Below, in pieces: positions 1 through 8,430 of a stretch of DNA of 64,000 bases. Origin of the DNA: Actinopolyspora saharensis (lineage in GTDB: Bacteria; Actinomycetota; Actinomycetes; Mycobacteriales; Pseudonocardiaceae); the NCBI RefSeq assembly GCF_900100925.1, contig NZ_FNKO01000001.1, positions 1,240,001-1,304,000 on the forward strand, in the 5' to 3' direction. Under the pieces are notes generated by a model, which had not been told where the DNA came from, made no database searches, and was given only the letters and a program-made list of their open reading frames with translations. A program made the translations under genes and the position numbers. Position 1 is the stretch's first letter; every line of letters starts with the position of its first letter.

Positions 1-1
1 C

Positions 2-775
2 AATCTCGTGTTGATGGGGCTGATCGTGGCTGACTGCCTGGTGCCGAATCCGCGCTGGCCGCGTGGAATGTTGGTGGGCATCGCCGCCGCGACCAAGCTC
101 ATGCCCGCGGCTTTCCTGCTGTTCTTCCTGTTCCGCAAGGATTTCCGAGCCGCGGTGGTCAGCGTGGTCACCGGGGTGGTGTGCACGCTGATCGGTTTCG
201 CGATCGATTTCGAGTCCTCGATGGATTACTGGTTCAACTACGGGCCGGCTTCTTCCGTGGCGGGGCACACGCTCGACAGCAACCAGTCGGTGATGGGCAT
301 GGTCGCCCGGTGGGGGCTCGATCCGCTCGTGCAGAACGGCATCTGGGCGGCGGTGTGCCTGGTGTTGACCGTGGTGCTGGTGCGCACGGTCGGTCGGGTC
401 GACGCGTCGGTGGCGATGGCGTTGACCGGGGTGTTCACGCTGCTGGTGTCGCCGACGTCCTGGTCGAGCCACTGGGGGTGGTTCGTGCCGGGGGCGTTGA
501 TCCTGCTCGGAGCGGCGGTGACCGCGCGCAGCATCGCCCGGTTCGCGCTCGTGGTGGTGATCGTCGTCGCTGCCAGGCGGATCCCGTTCACCATGTTGGC
601 GCACGAGAACGTTCCCGCGTTGCTGTGGGTGCCGCAGCAGCTGGCCGGTAACGCCTACGTGGTTCTCTCGATCGTGCTGTTGCTGCTGACTGGCTGGCAG
701 GTGAGCCGAGCCCGTCCGGCCGGGCGCGTTTCGGAGGTCGATGTCGGGGAGCAGGCTGCTCTCAGTCGCGGTTGA
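2..775 (+). CDS. GT87-family polyprenyl-phosphate-mannose-dependent mannosyltransferase, C-terminal part
   Basis: The reading frame is open from the window edge, so the N-terminus is missing and the first in-frame ATG (position 14) need not be the start. The 257 visible residues are mostly membrane helices separated by short loops. The pattern fits the C-terminal half of DUF2029/GT87 enzymes: an ATKLMP segment at the start of a helix, an N-Q-S-V-M-G loop and a W-S-S-H-W-G-W loop near the end. Family members sit in the cytoplasmic membrane and add mannose (or arabinose) from a polyprenyl-phosphate donor to cell-envelope glycolipids on the outer face. The exact acceptor cannot be told. A GC-rich hairpin follows the stop. 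Confidence 0.8.
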   Translation, partial: NLVLMGLIVADCLVPNPRWPRGMLVGIAAATKLMPAAFLLFFLFRKDFRAAVVSVVTGVVCTLIGFAIDFESSMDYWFNYGPASSVAGHTLDSNQSVMGMVARWGLDPLVQNGIWAAVCLVLTVVLVRTVGRVDASVAMALTGVFTLLVSPTSWSSHWGWFVPGALILLGAAVTARSIARFALVVVIVVAARRIPFTMLAHENVPALLWVPQQLAGNAYVVLSIVLLLLTGWQVSRARPAGRVSEVDVGEQAALSRG

Positions 776-780
776 GCGGG

Positions 781-807
781 CGCGGGCGGTCCTGGTCGCC
801 GCCCGCG
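781..807 (+). terminator. GC-rich hairpin after the mannosyltransferase gene
   Basis: Arms CGCGGGCGG (781-789) and CCGCCCGCG (799-807) are perfect complements around a 9-nt loop, 6 nt after the GT87 stop codon. There is no U-run, which is common for actinobacterial terminators. It could instead be a leader structure of the next gene. Confidence 0.45.
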
Positions 808-837
808 CGTTGCGCCTGTGCGCGGTAGCGTCGGTGG

Positions 838-1557
838 ATGACCTCCTCGATCACCGGTCTCGGTGAACTGCCGATGCTCGTCGAGCTGGGGGCGGCGCTG
901 CTGCTGTCCAGTCTGATCGGGTTGGAGCGCGAGGTCAGGGCCAAAAGCGCCGGTTTGCGCACGCACGCTCTCGTCGGTGTGGGGACCGCGCTGCTGGTGC
1001 TGGTGTCGAAGTACGGTTTTCTCGACACGTTGGAGTGGTCCAACGTGCAGTTGGGGCCGTCCCGCGTGGCGGCTCAGATCGTGTCGGGGATCGGGTTCAT
1101 CGGCGGCGGGTTGATTTTCGTGCGCCGGGACGCGGTGCGGGGGCTGACCACGGCGGCGACCGTGTGGGTGGTGGCTGCCGTGGGGATGGCCTGCGGCAGC
1201 GGTCTGCTGGTGCTGGCGGCGGCGACCACGTTGGCGCACTTCATCGTGGCCGTGGGCTACCAGTACCTGGTGGCGCTGCTGCGGAGGATGTTGCGTGAGC
1301 CGCAGGGCGTGCGGATCGGTTATCTGGACGGGCACGGTGTGCTGCGCAACGTGTTGACGTTGTGCACCAGCCGGGGGTGGGCTGTGCTCGATCTGCAGGT
1401 CGAACGCGAGGACAGCGACGACAACAACCAGCGCACCGCCGTGGTCGCTCTGCGGCTGCGCGGCAGGCGCGATGTGACGGCGCTGCTCGACGAGCTGTCC
1501 GCGCTGCCCGGTGTGCTGCACGTCGCCTCCAGCGAACCCGTGGAGAACGGGTTCTGA
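838..1557 (+). CDS. MgtC/SapB family membrane protein
   Basis: This 239-residue protein has about four or five membrane helices in its first 155 residues and a soluble C-terminal ACT-like tail. The hallmark family sequence L-I-G-L-E-R-E followed by K-S-A-G-L-R-T-H lies near residues 25-42, and a G-x-G-F-I-G-G-G motif near residue 85. MgtC relatives are inner-membrane proteins linked to growth at low magnesium and to control of membrane ATPase activity; the function in this organism is unknown. The ATG at 838 lies 62 nt after the GT87 stop. It is convergent with the TetR gene. Confidence 0.85.
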   Translation: MTSSITGLGELPMLVELGAALLLSSLIGLEREVRAKSAGLRTHALVGVGTALLVLVSKYGFLDTLEWSNVQLGPSRVAAQIVSGIGFIGGGLIFVRRDAVRGLTTAATVWVVAAVGMACGSGLLVLAAATTLAHFIVAVGYQYLVALLRRMLREPQGVRIGYLDGHGVLRNVLTLCTSRGWAVLDLQVEREDSDDNNQRTAVVALRLRGRRDVTALLDELSALPGVLHVASSEPVENGF

Positions 1558-1604
1558 AACGAGTCCCACCCGGCGGGATCGTCAAGTTCATCGCGTCCGC
1601 GGGC

Positions 1605-2180
1605 TCACTGCGTGAATGCTCGGCGCACGGTCTCGGCGAGGGCGTGTCGGCGTCGTTCGTGCACGGCGGGGTCTTCGTCGGCGGATGCGGTGTAGGTGGT
1701 GCTGGCTGGTGACCAGGTCATCGATATCGCGATGACCATCGAGTAGACCTCGGATGGTTCGAGGTCGGCGGTGATCAGGCCGTCGCGCTGCGCGTCGGCG
1801 ATCGCGGCCAGTTTGCGAGCTACGTCCTCGGCGGCGGCGACCAGCAGGTCCCCGGTCGGGGTGCGTTCCAGCCGAGCCCACGTGGCCAGCAGCACGATTT
1901 CGGGACGTTGGAGGTAGGCGTCGTAGAGGCGTGCTGCGTAGCCGGGCAGGTCGGTCGCGTCGAGCGGGACCATGTCCACGATCAGTCGCAGGTGCTCGTG
2001 GAACACCGTGTCGAACAGTTGGTCCTTGTTGCCGTAGTAGGCGTACAACTGGGCCTTGTTGGCCTGTGCGGACTCGGCGATGCGGTCGACCCGCGCGCCG
2101 GCGATCCCGTGCCGAGTGAACTCGGCGGTCGCCGCGTCGAACAGCCTGCGTCGTGTTGCCTGTCCATCACCCATGCCCAC
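1605..2180 (-). CDS. TetR/AcrR family transcriptional regulator
   Basis: This is a 191-residue regulator with an N-terminal TetR helix-turn-helix: R-R-R-L-F-D-A-A near residue 10, then the recognition part A-N-K-A-Q-L-Y-A-Y-Y-G-N-K. The all-helical C-terminal ligand domain has no recognisable ligand signature. The frame starts at GTG 2180, and an ATG at 2174 is an equally good start; no clear ribosome binding site precedes either, so the mRNA may be leaderless. It is divergent from the alcohol dehydrogenase gene. Two palindromes in the shared intergenic region suggest that it represses itself and that gene. Confidence 0.88.
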   Translation of the reverse strand: MGMGDGQATRRRLFDAATAEFTRHGIAGARVDRIAESAQANKAQLYAYYGNKDQLFDTVFHEHLRLIVDMVPLDATDLPGYAARLYDAYLQRPEIVLLATWARLERTPTGDLLVAAAEDVARKLAAIADAQRDGLITADLEPSEVYSMVIAISMTWSPASTTYTASADEDPAVHERRRHALAETVRRAFTQ

Positions 2181-2187
2181 AAGGGTA

Positions 2188-2203
2188 CAAACTGGTTAGT
2201 TTG
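2188..2203. promoter_or_regulatory. Palindromic operator 1 (TetR-type)
   Basis: CAAACTGGTTAGTTTG has complementary outer arms of 6 bp (CAAACT/AGTTTG) around a 4-nt centre. It lies 8 bp from the TetR start codon. It shares the AACT/AGTT arms with the second palindrome 56 bp further on, as expected for two binding sites of one dimeric regulator. Confidence 0.55.
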
Positions 2204-2243
2204 CTTTCGCTCGCGTGAGTCGGATACTCTTCGTCACAACGGT

Positions 2244-2259
2244 AACTAACTAGTTGGTT
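2244..2259. promoter_or_regulatory. Palindromic operator 2 (TetR-type)
   Basis: AACTAACTAGTTGGTT is a 16-bp palindrome with a single mismatched pair. It lies 45 bp upstream of the dehydrogenase ATG at 2304 and resembles operator 1. Binding here would block transcription of the dehydrogenase. Confidence 0.55.
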
Positions 2260-2303
2260 TTAGATTGCCGAGTCGACGATCAGCACGGTTGTGGAGGAAC
2301 GCG

Positions 2304-3335
2304 ATGCGCATGACGCGGGGATGGGCCGCCGACGAACCGGGGTCAGTGATCCGGCCCTGGGACTTCGCCCGGCACGATGTCGGTGACCGCGACGTGGCCG
2401 TGCGGATCCGCTACTGCGGAATCTGCGGCAGTGATCTGGACGCGGTCCGTGCCGGCGATCTGGCGGCGTTCCCGCTGGTGCCCGGCCATGAAATCGTCGG
2501 CGAGGTCGCCGAGGTGGGGACGCATGTCTCGCGATTCGCGGTCGGTGACCAGGTCGCGGTCGGCAACATCGTCGGTTCGTGCGGGCGATGTGCGGCCTGC
2601 CGGGCAGGTCGGGAGAACTGGTGCGCCCAGGTGAGACTGACCTACGGCGGCTCGGACGGGTTCGGTAACACCACCCAGGGGGGTTACTCGTCGGAGTACG
2701 TGCTCGACGAGCACTTCGTCTACCGACTGCCCGAGGGGCTCGACCCGGCTGGGGTGGCGCCACTGATGTGCGCGGGCGTGACCACCTACTCGCCGCTGCG
2801 CCGCTCCGGCGTCGGCAAGGGCACGGTCGTGGGGGTGGTCGGTCTCGGCGGTCTGGGGCACGTCGGAGTGAAGCTGGCTCGGGCGCTGGGTGCCGAGGTC
2901 AGCGTGTTCACCACCTCGCCCGACAAGGCCGAGACCGCGCTGTCCCTCGGCGCCGAGGAGGCCATCGTGTCCACCGACGCTTCCCGGATGGCGGCCCAGG
3001 CCGGCCGGTTCGACTTCATCCTCGACACCGTCGGGGCCTCGCACGAACTCGGTCCCTACTTCGACACGCTCAACATCGACGGCACCCTCTGCCTGGTGGG
3101 GATCCCGCCCGAGGAACTGCGTGTCGACCCGATGAACCTGATCCCGGGGGCCAAGCGCCTCGCCGGTTCCGGCAGCGGCGGAGTCCCCGAGACCCAGGAG
3201 ATGCTCGACCTGTGCGCCGAGCACGGCATCACCGCGGACATCGAGACGGTCTCGCCCGACCGCCTCGACGAGGCTTTCGACCGCCTCGCTCGCAACGATG
3301 TACGCCACCGCTTCGTGCTGGACCTCACCGAGTGA
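2304..3335 (+). CDS. Zinc-dependent alcohol dehydrogenase (cinnamyl-alcohol dehydrogenase-like)
   Basis: This 343-residue medium-chain dehydrogenase has both zinc sites of the family. The catalytic site uses Cys38 in C-G-I-C-G-S-D and His62-Glu63 in G-H-E; the structural lobe has Cys93, Cys96, Cys99 and Cys107. A Rossmann motif G-L-G-G-L-G-H-V-G lies near residue 175. Relatives of this subgroup (YahK/AdhC) reduce aldehydes with NADPH; the substrate here is unknown. The frame extends upstream to a TTG at 2265, but ATG 2304 has GGAGGA at 2293-2298 and gives the normal N-terminus. The divergent TetR gene is the likely regulator. Confidence 0.88.
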   Translation: MRMTRGWAADEPGSVIRPWDFARHDVGDRDVAVRIRYCGICGSDLDAVRAGDLAAFPLVPGHEIVGEVAEVGTHVSRFAVGDQVAVGNIVGSCGRCAACRAGRENWCAQVRLTYGGSDGFGNTTQGGYSSEYVLDEHFVYRLPEGLDPAGVAPLMCAGVTTYSPLRRSGVGKGTVVGVVGLGGLGHVGVKLARALGAEVSVFTTSPDKAETALSLGAEEAIVSTDASRMAAQAGRFDFILDTVGASHELGPYFDTLNIDGTLCLVGIPPEELRVDPMNLIPGAKRLAGSGSGGVPETQEMLDLCAEHGITADIETVSPDRLDEAFDRLARNDVRHRFVLDLTE

Positions 3336-3486
3336 GCAACAGTGAGTACGTCCAGCGCGAGCGTGCACTTCGGTGGTGGGCACGCCTCGCACCTGTTCGT
3401 GCCCGTGATCACGTGAGCTCGCTCGGTGCGCCCGCTTCGGTTGAGCCTGCCGCCGAGGTCGTGACCGCGCTCTCGCCCGCCCCGGG

Positions 3487-6408
3487 TCACGAGCTGCGGT
3501 GGTGGGGCAGGTCCAGTTGGCGGGCGAGCGCGGTGGCCAGGTGCAGTGGTTCGGCGGCAGCGGCGTGCCGCAGCTGGGTGCGGCAGCTGAACCCGTCGGC
3601 GAGCACCTCGGTCCCGTCCGGGGCGGAGCGGATCTCGGGCAGCAGCGCGTCCTCGGCGCAGGCCATGGACACGTCGTAGTGGCCGCGTTCGAAGCCGAAG
3701 TTGCCCGCCAGGCCGCAGCACCCCGCGTCGAGCACCCGGGGGGTCAGCCCGGCCGCTTCCAGGGCGGAGCGGTCGGCGTCGAAGCCCAGTTCGGCGTACT
3801 GGTGGCAGTGTCGCTGCACGAGCACCTGCTCGGGCTGTTGCCGCGCCGGCCGCGATGCGGTGTCGGTGTGCGGGCTCGGGGGGTACTGGTCGATCTGTTC
3901 GGCGAAGGTGCGGGTGGCCGCGGCCAGCGAGCGCACCTCGGGGTCGTGGGGGGCGAGTTCGAGCGCGTCGTTGCGCAGGAAGGCGGTGCAGCTCGGTTCC
4001 AGCCCCACCACCGGGGTCTGCTGCTGCGGCCACGCGCGCAGCTTGCGCGCGGTGCGGCGCAGCGTTCGCCGCGCCGTGTCGAGCTGCCCGGTGGAGTACC
4101 AGGTCAGCCCGCAGCACACCGTCGTGTCGGGCAGGTGCACCTGGTGGCCGGCCGCTTCCAGCACTGCGACCGCGTCCTGGCCGATGCCGGGTTCGAAGTG
4201 GTTGGTGAAGGTGTCGGCAAACAGCAGCACCGGAGCCTGGGCCCCGTCCGGCGGGTGAGCTGCCCGGCGGCTCGGGCACGATTCGAGCAGGCTGCGCCGT
4301 GCCAGCAGCGGCAGGTCCCTTTCGGGGGCGATTCCGCCGAGTCGTTTCAGCGCCGGGGCGGCTCGTCCGCGGCTGACTCGGTTGACCAGGCCGGGGGCCC
4401 AGCGGGCGGCCGCCAGCCACAGCGGCAGGAATCCCATCGAGTAGTGCGCTGCCGGGCGCGGCCGGTGGCGGTAGTGCCGGTGCAGGAATTCGGCCTTGTA
4501 GGTGGCCATGTCCACGCCCACCGGGCAGTCGGTCTTGCAGCCCTTGCAGGACAGGCACAGGTCGAGGGCCTGGCGGGTCTGTTCGGAGCGCCAGCCGCCG
4601 CCCACGGTCTTTCCGGACAGCATCTCGGCCAGCAGGTGCGCCCGGCCGCGGGTGGAGTGCTTCTCGTCGCCGGTGGCCCGGTAGCTCGGGCACATCACTC
4701 CGCCCGAGGGGTTGAGGCATTTGCCCACTCCCACGCACCGGTGCGTCGCGGAGGCGAGGTCTCCGCCGTCGGCGTGCAGCGCCAGTTCGGTTCTGCTGGG
4801 GATGCGTGGGGCCGCGACCAGGGGGCGCAGGTCCTCGTCCACGCCGCGCGGGCGGGTGATCACCCCGGGGTTGTGCAGCCCTTCGGGGTCGAAGAGGGTT
4901 TTGAACCGGTCGAAGGCCCGCAGCATCTGCGGCGAGTACATGCGCGGCAGCAGTGCCGAGCGGGCCTGCCCGTCCCCGTGCTCTCCGGACAGCGATCCGC
5001 CGTGCGCGACGACGAGGTCGGCGGCGGCCTCCAGGAAGGCCCGGTAGTCGGAGGCGCCGGCGCGGGAGGTGAGGTCGAAGTCGATGCGCACGTGGATGCA
5101 GCCCTCGCCGTAGTGGCCGTAGCTGGCACCGCGGTAGCCGAAGCGTTCCAGCAGCTGGTCGAACTCGCGCAGGTAGGAGCCGAGGTTCTCCGGGGGCACG
5201 GCGGCGTCCTCCCAGCCGGACCAGCGTTGCGACCCATCGGTCATGCGTGTCGAATAGCCCGAGCCCTCCTCGCGGATCTTCCACAGCGCGGCCATCCGTG
5301 CCGGGTCGGTGTGCACGGCGCAGTCGGCGTGGCCTGCGAAGCGTTCGGCGATCGCGTGGGCGTCCCGCGCCGCGGTCGCGGCATCGGGGCCGCCGGTTTC
5401 GACGAACAGCCAGCTCCGGCCGCGGGGCAGCAGTTCGAGGGCGGGCGAGTTCGGGTTGCGTTCGCGGACGACCTCGACCAGCTGTTCGGTGAGTCCTTCC
5501 ACGGCCAGGGTGGGGTGTTGTCGGACGTGGGGGACCTGGTCGGCGGCGGCGTAGGTGTCGTCGAATCCGAGCACGGTCATCGCGCGGGCGCCCGGTTCCT
5601 GCACCAGCTCCACCGTGGCCGCCAGGACGGTGGCGCAGCTGCCTTCCGAACCGACCAGCGCGCGGGCCAGGTCGAACCCGTTCTCCGGGAGCAGCTGGTC
5701 CAGGTTGTAGCCGGAGACCCGTCTGGTGGTGGCGGGCGGGTCGGCGCGCAGCAGGGGGGCGAATTCGTCGGCGAGGTCGCGCAGCCCCCGGTAGAGCTGC
5801 CCGGTGCGGTCCTGGCGGCGGCACAACGTCTCCAGCTGTTGCCGGTCGGTCCGCGACAGCGTCAACCGTGTTCCGTCCGACAGCAGCACGTCCAGCTCGC
5901 GCACGTTGTCGACCGTTTTGCCCCAGGCCACCGAGTGGGTGCCGCACGAGTTGTTGCCGATCATCCCGCCGAGGGTGCAGCGGCTGTGCGTGGAGGGGTC
6001 GGGGCCGAAGGTCAGCCCGTGCCGCGCGGCCGTGGCGCGCAGGGTGTCGAGCACGACCCCGGGTTGCACGCGGGCCAGCCGCCGCGCGGGGTCGAGGTGT
6101 TCGATCCGGTTCATGTGCTTGGAGAAGTCCAGGACCAGACCGTCGCCCATGGCGTTGCCCGCCACGCTCGTGCCCGCCCCGCGGGAGGTGATCGGCAGTC
6201 CGTGGTCGCGGGCGACCGCGAGGGTGGCGGCCACGTCGTCGGCGTCGCGGGGGAACACCACCCCGCTGGGCACCCGCCGGTAGTTCGAGGCGTCGGTGGC
6301 ATACAGTGCGCGTGTCCCCGGGTCGAATCGCGCTTGCCCGGTCAGGGAGTTGCGCAGCGGTGTGGCGAATTCGGGGGTCCGCGCGGCTGTGTGGCTGGTC
6401 TCGGTCAT
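3487..6408 (-). CDS. FAD-linked oxidase/dehydrogenase with C-terminal Fe-S domains (YdiJ/GlcD-GlcF type)
   Basis: This 973-residue protein fuses a GlcD-like flavoprotein to a GlcF-like iron-sulfur part. The first half has the FAD-binding PCMH domain (R-G-A-G-T-S-V-A-G-N, then G-M-I-G-N-N-S-C-G-T) and the FAD-oxidase C-domain. The second half has ferredoxin-like clusters, C-V-G-V-G-K-C followed by C-L-S-C-K-G-C-K-T-D-C-P, and then two CCG modules (C-C-G-L-T and C-C-G-L-A-G). Related enzymes oxidise D-2-hydroxy acids such as D-lactate or D-2-hydroxyglutarate and pass electrons to a quinone. The frame extends 67 codons upstream, but the ATG at 6408 gives the normal family N-terminus. It is convergent with the dehydrogenase gene. 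Confidence 0.88.
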   Translation of the reverse strand: MTETSHTAARTPEFATPLRNSLTGQARFDPGTRALYATDASNYRRVPSGVVFPRDADDVAATLAVARDHGLPITSRGAGTSVAGNAMGDGLVLDFSKHMNRIEHLDPARRLARVQPGVVLDTLRATAARHGLTFGPDPSTHSRCTLGGMIGNNSCGTHSVAWGKTVDNVRELDVLLSDGTRLTLSRTDRQQLETLCRRQDRTGQLYRGLRDLADEFAPLLRADPPATTRRVSGYNLDQLLPENGFDLARALVGSEGSCATVLAATVELVQEPGARAMTVLGFDDTYAAADQVPHVRQHPTLAVEGLTEQLVEVVRERNPNSPALELLPRGRSWLFVETGGPDAATAARDAHAIAERFAGHADCAVHTDPARMAALWKIREEGSGYSTRMTDGSQRWSGWEDAAVPPENLGSYLREFDQLLERFGYRGASYGHYGEGCIHVRIDFDLTSRAGASDYRAFLEAAADLVVAHGGSLSGEHGDGQARSALLPRMYSPQMLRAFDRFKTLFDPEGLHNPGVITRPRGVDEDLRPLVAAPRIPSRTELALHADGGDLASATHRCVGVGKCLNPSGGVMCPSYRATGDEKHSTRGRAHLLAEMLSGKTVGGGWRSEQTRQALDLCLSCKGCKTDCPVGVDMATYKAEFLHRHYRHRPRPAAHYSMGFLPLWLAAARWAPGLVNRVSRGRAAPALKRLGGIAPERDLPLLARRSLLESCPSRRAAHPPDGAQAPVLLFADTFTNHFEPGIGQDAVAVLEAAGHQVHLPDTTVCCGLTWYSTGQLDTARRTLRRTARKLRAWPQQQTPVVGLEPSCTAFLRNDALELAPHDPEVRSLAAATRTFAEQIDQYPPSPHTDTASRPARQQPEQVLVQRHCHQYAELGFDADRSALEAAGLTPRVLDAGCCGLAGNFGFERGHYDVSMACAEDALLPEIRSAPDGTEVLADGFSCRTQLRHAAAAEPLHLATALARQLDLPHHRSS

Positions 6409-6695
6409 CGCGGGACTCCAGTGGAGTGGTGGTGTGCGTTCGCACCGGTTTCGCGGTAAAAGGCCGGCGTTGATCGACGTTACACACCGCGGGCCGGTCC
6501 CGCGCCCGCAGCGCGTCGCCTGCCGCGGCGGCGTGGTCGGTGGTGTTTCCCCCGTCGGGGGTGTGTGCGCCTGCTCCGGTGAGATCGGGTCCGATGTCGG
6601 TGGGCACACCTCGGGCCGATAGCCTCACGCCGGATTCGGCGGACAGCGCCGGGTGCGACACGGAGTTCGACGGAAAGTTCCTTAGGAGTGTGAGA

Positions 6696-7400
6696 GTGGC
6701 ACGGTCCGTACTGGTCACCGGGGGCAATCGTGGTATCGGGTTGGCCATAGCCAAGGCGTTCCAGGCCGCCGGGGACAACGTGGCGATCACCCACCGCGGG
6801 TCCGGCGCTCCGGAGGGGATGCTGGGGGTGCGCTGCGATGTGACCGACTCGGAGCAGGTGAGTGCCGCTTTCGACGAGGTCGAGGCGGAGCACGGTCGGG
6901 TCGAGGTGCTGGTGGCCAACGCGGGGATCACCGATGACGGGCTGCTGCTGCGCATGGAGGAGGAGCAGTTTCAACGGGTGGTCGAGGCCAACCTGACCGG
7001 GGCGTACCGGGTCGCCAAGCGCGCCTCGAGCAGCATGCTGCGCAACAGGCGCGGGCGGATGATCTTCATCTCCTCCACAGTGGCGCTTTCCGGGGCTCCG
7101 GGGCAGGCCAACTACGCCGCGAGCAAGGCGGGGTTGATCGGGTTCGCCCGTTCACTGGCGCGGGAGCTCGGTTCGCGCAGCATCACGTCCAATGTGGTCA
7201 CCCCTGGTTTCGTGACCACGGACATGACCGATGAGCTGCCCGAGCAGCGCAAGCAGGAGATCCTCGCGCAGGTGCCGCTGGCCCGCTTCGCCGAACCGGA
7301 CGAGGTGGCCGGCACGGTGCGGTGGTTGGCCTCGGAGAGCGCGGGCTACGTCACCGGAGCGGTCATCCCGGTCGACGGTGGTGTCGGCATGGGGCACTGA
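6696..7400 (+). CDS. fabG: 3-oxoacyl-ACP reductase (FabG/MabA-like)
   Basis: This is a 234-residue short-chain dehydrogenase that reduces 3-oxoacyl-ACP with NADPH in type II fatty acid elongation. It has the cofactor motif T-G-G-N-R-G-I-G (residues 8-15), the N-A-G-I motif, a catalytic serine in S-S-T-V-A near 127, and Tyr140 and Lys144 in Y-A-A-S-K. The GTG at 6696 was chosen because AGGAG (6684-6688) precedes it by 7 nt; the open frame upstream has no protein-like sequence. The following inhA gene gives the same order as mycobacterial fabG1-inhA, but here a gap of 167 bp separates the two. Confidence 0.93.
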   Translation: MARSVLVTGGNRGIGLAIAKAFQAAGDNVAITHRGSGAPEGMLGVRCDVTDSEQVSAAFDEVEAEHGRVEVLVANAGITDDGLLLRMEEEQFQRVVEANLTGAYRVAKRASSSMLRNRRGRMIFISSTVALSGAPGQANYAASKAGLIGFARSLARELGSRSITSNVVTPGFVTTDMTDELPEQRKQEILAQVPLARFAEPDEVAGTVRWLASESAGYVTGAVIPVDGGVGMGH

Positions 7401-7430
7401 GCGGTCCGCGGGACGGCCCGTTGGTTCGAC

Positions 7431-7446
7431 CCACCCCGCGGGGTGG
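7431..7446. repeat. 16-bp perfect palindrome in the fabG-inhA gap
   Basis: CCACCCCGCGGGGTGG is a perfect palindrome 31 nt after the fabG stop. It can form a short stem and may be an attenuator or a binding site. No U-run follows, so it is unlikely to stop transcription fully. Confidence 0.35.
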
Positions 7447-7567
7447 CAGCAGGGCTCGTCGTGGCCGGGGCGCTCGGCCGAGGTGTCGCCGTGCGCGCCG
7501 GGTTTCGGGTGAACCGTTCCACGAGGAGTGCTGGGTTTTTTCGGTATGTATTGCGTGGAGGATGCAA

Positions 7568-8335
7568 GTGAGCGGTCTGCTCGAAGGTAAACGAATTCTC
7601 GTGACCGGTGTGATCACCGACTCGTCCATCGCGTTCCACACGGCCAGGGTGGCTCAGGAGCAGGGCGCCGAGGTGATCCTGACCGGTTACGGTCGGATCA
7701 AGCTGGTCGAGCGGATCGCGGGCCGGCTTCCCGAGCCCGCCCCGGTGATCGAACTCGACGTCACCAACGACCAGCACCTGGCCGGGCTGGCCGACTCGGT
7801 CTCCGAGCACGTCGACGGGCTCGACGGGGTGGTGCACTCGATCGGCTACGCCCCCGAGTCCTGTCTCGGTGCGGATTTCATGCAGGCGCCGTGGGAGGAC
7901 GTCTCCAGCGCGCTGCACATCTCGGCGTATTCGCTGAACTCCCTGACCAAGGCTTGCCTGCCGCTGCTGGGCGAGGGCAGTTCCGTGGTGGGGATGGACT
8001 TCGACGCGCGGGTGGCCTGGCCGGCCTACGACTGGATGGGTGTGGCCAAGGCCGCCCTGGAGTCGACCTCGCGGTATCTGGCTCGGGAGCTCGGCCCGCG
8101 GGGGATCCGCGTCAACCTGGTCAGCGCCGGCCCGGTGCGGACCATGGCCGCCAAGTCGATTCCCGGATTCCAGGAGCTGGAGGACACCTGGGGCGAGCGC
8201 GCTCCGCTCGGCTGGAACGTGGAGGACCCGGAGCCGGTGGGGCGCACGGTCTGCACCGCGCTGTCGGACTGGCTGCCGAAAACCACCGGATCCATGATCA
8301 TGACCGATGGTGGTTTTCACGCCCTGGGCGCGTGA
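7568..8335 (+). CDS. inhA: NADH-dependent enoyl-ACP reductase (InhA type)
   Basis: This 255-residue protein performs the last reduction of the type II fatty acid cycle. The N-terminus M-S-G-L-L-E-G-K-R-I-L-V-T-G matches the mycobacterial InhA start almost residue for residue, which decides for GTG 7568; an ATG lies 6 nt upstream but has no space for a ribosome binding site (GTGGAG at 7555-7560). The ITDSSIAFH segment and the catalytic pair Tyr154 and Lys161 (Y-D-W-M-G-V-A-K) are present, as is the late P-L-G-W motif. It follows fabG and precedes hemH as in mycobacteria. Confidence 0.94.
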   Translation: MSGLLEGKRILVTGVITDSSIAFHTARVAQEQGAEVILTGYGRIKLVERIAGRLPEPAPVIELDVTNDQHLAGLADSVSEHVDGLDGVVHSIGYAPESCLGADFMQAPWEDVSSALHISAYSLNSLTKACLPLLGEGSSVVGMDFDARVAWPAYDWMGVAKAALESTSRYLARELGPRGIRVNLVSAGPVRTMAAKSIPGFQELEDTWGERAPLGWNVEDPEPVGRTVCTALSDWLPKTTGSMIMTDGGFHALGA

Positions 8336-8372
8336 CCTGCGCCGCAGAGCGGTGATCTCGCCTCGCGCGGAT

Positions 8373-8410
8373 GTTGTCGTGCTGCGCACCCGGCTGCGCA
8401 GCACGACGAC
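8373..8410. repeat. Long hairpin between inhA and hemH
   Basis: Positions 8376-8388 and 8395-8407 are a perfect 13-bp inverted repeat with a 6-nt loop (CCCGGC). The stem extends by three more pairs, one of them G-U, to 8373-8410. It ends 20 nt before the hemH start codon and has no U-run. It may terminate inhA transcription or act as a 5' structure on hemH mRNA. Confidence 0.6.
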
Positions 8411-8430
8411 AGCCCCGGCATCATGGTCGT

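Noticed and set aside
3056..6955. Minus-strand frame of 1299 codons over the FAD oxidase gene
   Set aside because: It overlaps the real oxidase in another frame and its product is arginine/proline-rich without any motif, a typical high-GC shadow.
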